Below, piece after piece: positions 15,280 through 23,100 of a DNA stretch of 33,207 bases. The stretch is from assembly GCA_005776725.1 (NCBI GenBank), contig SXOO01000210.1, forward strand, positions 1-33,207. Direction: 5' to 3'. This DNA comes from Pseudomonadota bacterium. GTDB lineage: Bacteria; Myxococcota_A; UBA9042; GCA-2863065. The position numbers were made by a program, and so were the translations under genes. How positions within the stretch are numbered: the first letter of the stretch is position 1; each line of letters begins with the position of its first letter. The notes below the pieces were generated by a model. That model saw nothing but the letters and a program-made list of their open reading frames with translations, searched no databases and was not told where the DNA came from.

Positions 15280-17823
15280 ATGGGAACACGACTGCTGGCC
15301 GCCCTGTGGGCCGTTCTTCTTCTGTCCACCGCCTGCGAGACGGCAGCCCCTGCCAGCGCGAAGGACACCCAGGTCGCCGCCGACCTTGGGGCGCCGGCCG
15401 GAGCGGAGGTCGTCGATCAGCAGTGCAAGGCGGACTGCGGCGGCCACGGGGTCTGTGACCGAGGCAAGTGTTTCTGTTACCCCGGCTTCGAGGGCGGCGC
15501 GTGCGAGCAGCCCATTGCCTGCCCAGCCGAGTGCAGCCAGCGCGGCGTGTGCGCGTACGGCAAGTGCTTCTGCCGCCCGGGATACGAGGGGCTCGACTGC
15601 GGCAAGCCGGTGGCATGCCCGGCGGACTGCAAGGGCAGGGGGACCTGCGCGCACGGCCAGTGCTTCTGCCAGCCGGGCTACGAGGGCGCCGACTGCGGTG
15701 CCCCCAAGGCCTGCGCCAGCAAGTGCGGTGACAAGGGCACCTGCGTCGTGGGTTTCTGCGTCTGTCAGGCAGGCTGGCAAGGGGTCGATTGCATGCAGCC
15801 GGTGCCGTGCCCGGGGGACTGCAACGGGAACGGGGTCTGCGCGCATGGTCGGTGCTTCTGCGACCCCGGCTACGAGGGCCTCGACTGCGGCACCGCCACG
15901 GGCTGTGGCGACGATTGCGCCAAGAACGGCGTCTGCGCCTACGGCAAGTGCTTCTGCCAGCCCGGCTACGAGGGGTCCAAATGCACCGACATTACGATGT
16001 GTGCTACCGGCTGCGCCGAGCATGGTGTGTGCGCCTACGGGCATTGCTTCTGCCTGCCCGGCTACGAGGGTAAGGACTGCAGCCTGCCGATCGCGTGTCC
16101 TGCTGATTGCAGCGGCAAGGGCGTCTGCACCATGGGTAAGTGCTTCTGCGAGCCCGGCTTCAGCGGCATGGACTGCGGCGCCGAGGCCAAATGCCCGAGC
16201 GACTGCAGCGGGAAGGGCCTGTGCTCACTCGGCAAGTGCTTCTGCGAGCCGGGCTTTGCCGGCGACGACTGTGCGACCGAGGCGAAGTGCCCCGGCGACT
16301 GTGGCGGCAAGGGCGTCTGCGTGCTGGGCAAGTGCTTCTGCGAGCCGGGCTTCAGCGGCGACGACTGCGGCAAAGACGCGAAGTGCCCGAACGACTGCAG
16401 CGGCAACGGTGTGTGCGCGCTGGGTAAGTGCTTCTGCGAGCCGTTCTACGGCGGCGAGGACTGCTCGGCTCCCCCGAAGTGTCCCAACGACTGCAGCGGG
16501 TACGGGGTCTGCCACTACGGCAAGTGCTTCTGCGAGGCCGGCACCAGCGGCGACGATTGCAGCAAGGGAGAGCCGTGCCCGAACGCCTGCAGCGGCGCCG
16601 GCGTGTGCCTCAACGGGGCCTGCGCGTGCCTCCCCGGCTTCTACGGTGTGGATTGCTCGGCGCCACAGGGATGCCCGAACAACTGCAGCGAGAAAGGAGT
16701 GTGCAAAGAGGGCAAGTGCTACTGCAACGCCGGCTTTGGGGGCGAAGACTGCAGCCAGTTGGCCCCGAGCTGCGTCGACGACTGCAATGGGAAGGGCGTC
16801 TGCAAGGAGGGCGCGTGTTACTGCCAGCCGGGTTATCAGGGCAACGCCTGCGAAGTGAAGCAGTTCGAGGCCGCTACGTTGGGCGAGGGGTGGGCCTCGG
16901 TGGGACCGTATGCCACGGGCGTGTGGACCCACTTCGACGGATTCCGCCTGCTTACGGGCACCGTGAAGCTCAGTGAGACCGGTACGGTAGGGAGCGACAT
17001 TCTCGTGTTGCCCGTTAACGCGCGGGCCAAGACCCACAGGCTAATCATGGTGGCCCACTCGGGCGAGGGCTACATGTCGCTCCTCATCCGTCCTGACGGC
17101 GGCGTCAGCGCCGCGGACGCGCCGCTCGGTGCCACGCTCTATCTCGACGGCGCGCTCTACGGCATGGAGGGCGCGTCGCCGACCCTGTCGCAGCCCTGGA
17201 AGGCGCCGTTCGTCTCTGCGGGTCCTCCGGCATTCAAACGCAGCGGGTCGTTGTGCGTGCTGAGCGGGGTGGTGCAGTCGGGCGCCTTCAAGAGCAACGA
17301 GGGAGAGATCGGCGTCTTGCCCGCCGAGTGCCGGCCGGGTCGCCGGCTGATCTTCAACGGGGCCGCGCATGTGAAGACCCAGCGCGTAGACATCCTGCCC
17401 GACGGCAGGATCTACCATGTGGGCGCGGCAGCTCCCGGCTCCTCCCAGTGGACCAGCCTTGACGGCATCGTGTTCCCCGTTGGGGAGGCCGCGGTGACCG
17501 AGCTCGAGATCGCGGCCGGCTGGTCGCTCGAGGGGTCACTGCCGGCCGAGACCGTGGGCCCCCTCCAGGTGCTGAAGCAGGGTGACCTCTGCCTCCTGAC
17601 GGGCCTTGTCTACTCCACGGCCGGGTCACCGACCAAGCTCGCCGACCTCCCGGCCGACTGCACCGCGCCGCCCGGGTTGCGGCTCATCGGGGGAGGCAGC
17701 TTCATGTTCCAGGACTCGTCCCACTTCGAGGTCAACGGCGGCAGCGTCATCTTCACGAAGGTGGGCGGCCCGGGCGGCGCCACCCCGATCACCGTTCCGT
17801 TCTACACCGTCACGGTGGACTAG
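15280..17823 (+). CDS. Lipoprotein with 15 tenascin-type EGF repeats and three tail-fibre-like C-terminal modules
   Basis: An 847-residue predicted surface lipoprotein. The signal MGTRLLAALWAVLLLSTAC (Cys19) is followed by a short Ala-rich linker. Residues 49-524 are 15 consecutive 32-residue EGF-like repeats (the last is 33) with the fixed pattern C-x3-C-x5-C-x4-C-x-C-x8-C, giving 90 cysteines. Typical units read CPNDCSGNGVC and GKCFCEPGF, strikingly like animal tenascin repeats. Residues 536-847 hold three diverged copies of a beta-rich module of about 100 residues, recognisable by LLTGTV/VLSGVV/LLTGLV, then LPAEC/LPADC and RRLIFNG/LRLIGGG. One copy ends in WTSLDGIVFPVG, a phrase style I associate with phage tail-fibre modules. 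The layout suggests a rod with a binding tip (adhesion or prey/host recognition), which is inference. The ATG has GGAG six bases upstream. Confidence 0.85.
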   Translation: MGTRLLAALWAVLLLSTACETAAPASAKDTQVAADLGAPAGAEVVDQQCKADCGGHGVCDRGKCFCYPGFEGGACEQPIACPAECSQRGVCAYGKCFCRPGYEGLDCGKPVACPADCKGRGTCAHGQCFCQPGYEGADCGAPKACASKCGDKGTCVVGFCVCQAGWQGVDCMQPVPCPGDCNGNGVCAHGRCFCDPGYEGLDCGTATGCGDDCAKNGVCAYGKCFCQPGYEGSKCTDITMCATGCAEHGVCAYGHCFCLPGYEGKDCSLPIACPADCSGKGVCTMGKCFCEPGFSGMDCGAEAKCPSDCSGKGLCSLGKCFCEPGFAGDDCATEAKCPGDCGGKGVCVLGKCFCEPGFSGDDCGKDAKCPNDCSGNGVCALGKCFCEPFYGGEDCSAPPKCPNDCSGYGVCHYGKCFCEAGTSGDDCSKGEPCPNACSGAGVCLNGACACLPGFYGVDCSAPQGCPNNCSEKGVCKEGKCYCNAGFGGEDCSQLAPSCVDDCNGKGVCKEGACYCQPGYQGNACEVKQFEAATLGEGWASVGPYATGVWTHFDGFRLLTGTVKLSETGTVGSDILVLPVNARAKTHRLIMVAHSGEGYMSLLIRPDGGVSAADAPLGATLYLDGALYGMEGASPTLSQPWKAPFVSAGPPAFKRSGSLCVLSGVVQSGAFKSNEGEIGVLPAECRPGRRLIFNGAAHVKTQRVDILPDGRIYHVGAAAPGSSQWTSLDGIVFPVGEAAVTELEIAAGWSLEGSLPAETVGPLQVLKQGDLCLLTGLVYSTAGSPTKLADLPADCTAPPGLRLIGGGSFMFQDSSHFEVNGGSVIFTKVGGPGGATPITVPFYTVTVD
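15424..16851 (+). repeat. Tandem 96-bp repeats encoding 15 EGF-like units
   Basis: Fifteen in-frame units of 96 bases (the last is 99) encode the EGF array. Middle units (about 16090-16440) are the most alike, for example repeated AAGTGCTTCTGCGAGCC, suggesting recent duplication or gene conversion there. Outer units are more diverged. Confidence 0.9.
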
Positions 17824-17894
17824 CGCCCTCGGGCAGGATGCCGCCGGCGCTGGAGCCTCTCCCGGCCACGGCACCGGCTCGAACAGGAGTGTGG

Positions 17895-19103
17895 ATGATC
17901 GACCCCTACTCAGTCGTGGAGCGCGTCATCGAACTCCTGGACGAGGGCAACTTCGTCTCCACCTACAAACACGCCGTGCTCCTCGGTCTCATCGACCTGT
18001 GCGCCCAGAAGAGCGAGGCCGGTGTACCGCCGACGATGGTCACGACCCGGGAGCTGGCCCTCGCGGTCGTCGAGATCTACTGGCCGCACACTCGGCCCTG
18101 GTCGTGGAGCCCGCTCCCGGAACGGGCCGGTCCGTCGAAGCTGCTCAGCCAGAATGCAAGTGTCCTTGGTGCCGAGGCTGACTCGAACTCGATCGTGGGC
18201 CTCGTGTACCGATTCCGCCGTGAGGTCTCCACGGATGGTCCTCAGGGCGTGGCTCTCCAGCAAGCCCGCGCGCGCCTCCCGCAGTGCTTCGAGAAGCTCC
18301 TCCGAAGGGTCGAGCGAATCCTGGTCGAGATGCCGCTCCCGAAGCTCCAGCGGATCGGCGGAGTCGAGGTGACGTGGCTCTACAGCCTCGGCTTCGATGA
18401 CAGGGACGAAGGGGAGCTGTCGAAGCGCTTCACGCGCTACGTGCGCGGCGCCGCCTCGGACTTCGACAACGCGGTTCGGCTCGTTGATGGGGTCGGTGAG
18501 GCGTTCGTCCGTCTCGGTCCTCTCCTCCGTGCTTTCGTTCAGGCGAAGTGGTCCGCGAAGGTCGCTCGCCTCAACAAGCTGGATGAGGCGCGGCTCCCGC
18601 GGTTCTTATTCGGCGCCGAGCGAGAGAACCTTCTCGCCCTCCGAGCGCCGCTCCTCGAGCTCCAGGAGGACCGCTGCTTCTACTGCGGGGCTCGGATTGG
18701 CGCCGAGAAGGCCCACGTGGACCACTTCCTCCCGTGGTCGAGGCTACCTCTGAACGCGCTCGGTAACCTCGTTGTCGCGGACCCGGACTGCAACGGCGAC
18801 AAGCGTGACTTCCTCGCGAGTGCGCAACACCTCGAGCGTTGGTTGTCGCGGAACGACCTGCCAGAGTTCGAGAACGCAGGCCGCGCCCTCACTTGGGAGA
18901 CCGAGGTCCCACGGGTGCTCGACTCGGCACGGGCGCTCTACCTGGGCCTGCCGCAGGGAGCCCGCATCTGGTCGTCCAAGGGACGCTTTGAGCTCTTCGA
19001 CCGCATGGACTTCGCCCGGCTCCTCAGCTCTGCGTCGGAATCCAACACCCAGCAGGTGGCGAACGCGTCGCCGCCATCGACAGCACGGACACCGTTCAAG
19101 TAG
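17895..19103 (+). CDS. HNH endonuclease
   Basis: A 402-residue protein with a C-terminal HNH (beta-beta-alpha metal) nuclease domain: CFYCG with Cys261 and Cys264, HVDHFLPWS with Asp276-His277, then NLVVADPDCNGDK with Cys299-Asn300, and a trailing HLERWLSRNDLPEF. The N-terminal 240 residues are helical, starting with YSVVERVIELLDEGNF and TYKHAVLLGLIDLC, and include YWPHTRPW. I recall this arrangement from a widespread family of stand-alone HNH proteins of unknown role. DNA cleavage is expected from the motif; a role in phage defence or mobile DNA is only inference. The start is ATG 17895, with AGGAG five bases before it, in preference to an in-frame ATG at 17838. Among many secreted proteins this is the only cytoplasmic nuclease, so it may be an insertion. 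Confidence 0.83.
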   Translation: MIDPYSVVERVIELLDEGNFVSTYKHAVLLGLIDLCAQKSEAGVPPTMVTTRELALAVVEIYWPHTRPWSWSPLPERAGPSKLLSQNASVLGAEADSNSIVGLVYRFRREVSTDGPQGVALQQARARLPQCFEKLLRRVERILVEMPLPKLQRIGGVEVTWLYSLGFDDRDEGELSKRFTRYVRGAASDFDNAVRLVDGVGEAFVRLGPLLRAFVQAKWSAKVARLNKLDEARLPRFLFGAERENLLALRAPLLELQEDRCFYCGARIGAEKAHVDHFLPWSRLPLNALGNLVVADPDCNGDKRDFLASAQHLERWLSRNDLPEFENAGRALTWETEVPRVLDSARALYLGLPQGARIWSSKGRFELFDRMDFARLLSSASESNTQQVANASPPSTARTPFK

Positions 19104-19171
19104 GCGCCACCACGCGATCGCTGAGGTCAGCGCGGCACGAGCTCGTAACACCCGCCCTTCGCTCCTCCGCC

Positions 19172-19200
19172 TCGACGGTCCTCCCCCGCGCGGCTACCAT
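19172..19200 (+). promoter_or_regulatory. Candidate promoter of the small Asp-rich lipoprotein gene
   Basis: TCGACG (19172-19177), 17 bases, then TACCAT (19195-19200, four of six consensus bases). The -10 ends six bases before the GTG start at 19207. No Shine-Dalgarno is visible, so a leaderless transcript is likely if this promoter is real. Confidence 0.38.
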
Positions 19201-19206
19201 CCGCCG

Positions 19207-20073
19207 GTGCGTCGAGCCTCCTACCCCGCCTGGGCCGCAGGGTTCGTCCTTTGCGTCTCGGGCTGCGCCGTCGAAGCGCCAGTTGCCGTTGACGACCTCG
19301 ACCCGGCGCCCCAGGAGGATGTCGCACTTCCTGTTCCCGCCGACGTGCTGGACTCTGAAGCGATCGCGGAGCTGCTCGACACGCAGCTCGACGTCTCGCT
19401 CGACGCCGTGTCGGACGCTGCGTCCCCACTGGACACGCCGCAGATCCCGGTCGCCGACCTCGATGACGATCACCTGGAAGACGTTGTGCCACCGGAGGTA
19501 GAGGCCCCCCTCGACCTCCCCGCGGAGGACGTCGCCTCACTCCCGGATGTGACCGACGGGTGTGCGCCGTGGCTTCCGCCGGGCGATGGGCCATTCACCC
19601 TGGCCAGCACCCTCGGGCGACTGAACGCTGATGGCGGGTTCGAGCCCTTCGCGCCGGGCGGACCAATCGAGATCGTGCAGGGGCCGCAGGGGGGCGTACA
19701 CCTCGACGTGAGGCTCCAGCTAGCGCCCCCGGCTACCCATCAACGGTGCGTCACTCTCGAAGGGAGCACGGTCTGTCAGGCGCTCATCAGCGCCACTTTG
19801 GAGACCCACCTCGGGTGCTGCACGGAGCCCACCATCGGGTCCTTGTCGGTCGCCAAGGCCGTGGTCACGGGAGCAGGGCAGGGCACGCTCATCAGCGGCC
19901 AGCTCCCTGTCGTGTTCCACGAGAATGACGGCGCGCTCTACGCCGGCACCGACTGCTGCGTCACCGTGGAGTTCGGCGCCCGTCCCGTGCAGAGCGACGG
20001 GACCTTTGGGCTGGCGCCCACACTCTTTGGGTTGGCCCAGATCACCCTGAGTTGCGTCGACGCGGCCCCTTAG
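19207..20073 (+). CDS. Small Asp-rich lipoprotein, unknown function
   Basis: A 288-residue predicted lipoprotein with signal MRRASYPAWAAGFVLCVSGC (Cys20). Residues 21-115 are a low-complexity Asp/Leu/Pro/Val-rich tether, as in three other lipoproteins of the window. The C-terminal 170 residues are a beta-rich domain starting CAPWLPPGDG, containing EIVQGPQGGVHLDVRLQL and cysteine pairs (LGCC, DCCVTVEFG). The GPQGGxH phrase looks like a conserved core, but I cannot name the family. The GTG at 19207 is chosen because it starts the signal peptide directly and sits six bases after a possible -10 box; the frame is open far upstream, over the HNH gene, without a plausible signal. It is followed after about 117 bases by the giant lipoprotein gene in the same direction. 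Confidence 0.72.
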   Translation: MRRASYPAWAAGFVLCVSGCAVEAPVAVDDLDPAPQEDVALPVPADVLDSEAIAELLDTQLDVSLDAVSDAASPLDTPQIPVADLDDDHLEDVVPPEVEAPLDLPAEDVASLPDVTDGCAPWLPPGDGPFTLASTLGRLNADGGFEPFAPGGPIEIVQGPQGGVHLDVRLQLAPPATHQRCVTLEGSTVCQALISATLETHLGCCTEPTIGSLSVAKAVVTGAGQGTLISGQLPVVFHENDGALYAGTDCCVTVEFGARPVQSDGTFGLAPTLFGLAQITLSCVDAAP

Positions 20074-20102
20074 CCCGGCCCGTCGGTATATTGCGGCGAC
20101 GC

Positions 20103-20133
20103 TTGATCTCGTCGACCTTCTGGCGCGTAACGT
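20103..20133 (+). promoter_or_regulatory. Candidate promoter of the giant lipoprotein gene
   Basis: TTGATC (20103-20108) and TAACGT (20128-20133) with a 19-base spacer. The -10 ends six bases before an in-frame GTG at 20140 and about 57 bases before the preferred ATG at 20191. It supports transcription from about 20140 but does not by itself decide the start codon. TATATT at 20087-20092 is an alternative -10. Confidence 0.3.
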
Positions 20134-20190
20134 TTCGGCGTGAATGCGCGAGCTCTGACTTGGGGGTGTGACGTGGGACGAGGCGGACTG

Positions 20191-23100
20191 ATGCGTGGGG
20201 CCCTCGTAGTCTTGTGGTGCGTGCTGGGATGCAGCGAGCCGGCCGAGGCTCCGGTCGCCGCGGACGCTGGGGCCGCGGACACCGGCCCGGGGCAAGACGA
20301 CGTGAGCGGAGTCGACGTGGGGACGCCCGACGTCTCGCCAGTCGACGTGCCTCCGCTCCCCGAGGACGCCCAAGACACGACCGACACACCTGTTCCGGTG
20401 GACGCTGTCGACCAAGTTGATACCACCCCCGACGTCCCGGACACCTTCGCGGACGCCGACGTACCCACCGCCGACACGGTCACCGCCGACACGAACGCCG
20501 AGGACGCGAGCACCGCGGACACGGTCAGCGACGACACGGCCACCGCCGACACCTCCGCTGACGACGACACGCCCCCGGCCCTCACCGTAACCGCCCCCTC
20601 GGAGGGTGCTGTCGTCGCGGGTGGTTTCGTCGAAGTGACGGGCACGGCCGTAGATCCGGAGGGGCCCAACGGTGCAGCACCGGGAGGCGACGTCGAGGTG
20701 TGGCTGGGGGGCGCCCAGGTCCCGGTCGCGGCCGACGGGAGCTTCACCTGGACGGTGACTGGGCTCGACGCCGGCGTGGCCACGGTCGTCGTGCGTGCAC
20801 GCGACGCTGCTGGCAACACAGCGGAGGTGAGTCGCACGCTCACGGTCACGGCGAAGCAGGTGGGGCTGCGAGTCCGGGAGGCCTCCGAGGGCTCGCTCGC
20901 GGGCGTGGTCAGCGTGGGCTCGCTAGCCCCGGTCCCCGTGGTGGTCGAAGCGCTCTGGGACGGGGGCCGTGTCACGACCCTCGAGGGCCCGCTGGCGCTC
21001 GCGACGCAAGACCCGCTAGTCGCGACGGCGTCGCCCGCGGGTCTCATCACCGGCGTGGGCGCCGGTCGGACGGTGCTCACGGCCACCTCGGGGAGCTTCG
21101 TGGCCACCGCCGACGTCATGGTGCGGATCGACGGCGACGCGCCGGGCGCCCCGCGCGTGATGACCTATCTGCCCACCACGAACCAGCCGGTCCAGGCGTG
21201 GATGGGCACCGCGGAGCCGCGCGCCAGCCTCTCCATCTCGGGCGCTGCCTCGCCGGTCACCGCGTTGGTGAGCGACTACGGCCACTTCCAGGTGAACGTC
21301 CCGCTGGAGCTCGGTCTCAACGAGATCACGGTCACCGTCACCGACGTCGCCGGCAACAGCAGCCTCCCGTTCCCCTTCCCGATCGCCTACAGCCCTGCCA
21401 CGCGGGACGCCGGCCGCCTCCACGAGAGCGACGGAGACCTGCAGTCCGGCGCGCTGGGCGAGTGGCTCATGCACCCCCTGGTCGTGCGGGCCACCCGCGA
21501 GGACGGCGCCCCGCTCGGCATGTCCGAGGTCACCTTCGAGGTGGTCGACGGCGACGCGTCACTCGCGGTCGTCAGCGCCGGCGACACCGTCGGGGACGCG
21601 AGCGTGCCCGGCCGTCTCACGGTGATCACCGACGCCGAAGGCCGCGCGCGCGTCTGGGCCCGGCTCGGGACCGCCGCGAACTCACGGATCCTCGCGCGGC
21701 TTGCGGGCGACACGGGGCTTCCCGTGCTCTTCCAAGCGCGCGCGCAGGTCGCTGGGGGCGGCCTCACCCGCCTCAGCGGGCTGGTGCTCGATGACGATCT
21801 CCGCGGCGTGTCGGGTGCCACGGTCTTCATCGAGACCGAGGGCCTGCTCACCACCACCGACGAGCGCGGCGCGTTCGAGCTCGTCTGGACCGCAGGGAAC
21901 ACTCCGCCCGCGCCGCTGCAGGTCCCCGTCCTCGTGGACGGCACCAACGCCGAGTCGGGGCGCCATGCTAGCATCGAGTTCCGCCTCGACGTGGTCCCGG
22001 GGCTCGACAACAAGGCCCCGCGGCCCCTGTTCATCCCGCGGCTCCCGCAGGGCGTGGTGCCCAAGCTCGACGCCCAAGGCGTGGTCACCGAGACCCTGGT
22101 GCTCGAGCGCAGCTTCGCGCCCGGCGTGCTCCCCACGCGGGTCACGGTTCCCGCGGGCACGCGGATCACGTGGCCGGCGGGGCTCCCCGCCTCGGAGCAG
22201 GTGCTGCGCATCGTGGACGTCCCGCAGGGCCGCACCCCGATGCCGCTGCCGGACGGCCTGTACGCCGGCCACACGATCGCGGTGCAGCCCGCCAGCACGA
22301 TCTTCGACCCGCCGCTGCCGATCGCGCTCCCGAACGTAGACGGCCTCGCGCCCGGTGAAGCGATCGACCTCATGAGCTTCGACCACGACGCAGTGGCCTA
22401 CCTCCCGGTCGGTAGCCTGTCGGTGACGCCCGAGGGGCAGTACCTCGTGTCCGGCCCGGGCTCGGGGATCCGCGTGGGGGCTTGGCACTCGGGACCCGCC
22501 CGGCGCGCCCCAGAAGCCTGCCAACCGGCCGGCGAGATCGGCACCTGCTCGGAGGGAGCGACCCCGTCGAAGCCGCGCGACTGCACGTGCCTGGGTCCCA
22601 GCGGGAAGGCGTTTCCGTGCGAGGAAGGGCGCCCCTTCACGGCGCCGCCCCAGCCGTGCTCTGGGCAGAGCCAGCGCATCGAGGTGGTGTGCGATCTCGA
22701 GAAGAAGAAGAAGATCCAGATCGTCGACCCCGAAAAGGACTCCACGGGCGTGGTGAAGGTGCCCTTTGACGTCGAAGTCACTTTCAAGTGTCAGACGGAC
22801 CCGCCTGAGCTCGCGCAGGGCGTGAAGTGGTTCCTGGGGGAGTCGTTCCTGGGCACCGGCCCCAACGTGCCGCTGAAGCTGCCGTCCGGTACCGAGCCCG
22901 GGAAGGTCTACGTGGTCACGGCCCAGCTGGCAGACACGTCGGAGAGCGACCGGGTGGTCGTGCGGCCATGCCCCTGCTGCACCGCCGGGACCGTGACCGT
23001 GTGCGGGGACTCGATCACGCTGAAAGAGAAGGCGGGTGTTGGTGGGGCAGGAGACGTCTTCTTGGTCTCCGGAAACGCCATCATGTCGAACGACGGAGAC

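Noticed and set aside
15424..16851. Regular 96-bp periodicity as a possible CRISPR or satellite array
   Set aside because: The repeats are in frame, codon-structured and encode six-cysteine EGF units; there are no unique spacers.
18772..19206. Upstream extension of the small Asp-rich lipoprotein frame
   Set aside because: It overlaps the HNH nuclease gene in another frame and would bury the signal peptide and lipobox inside the protein.
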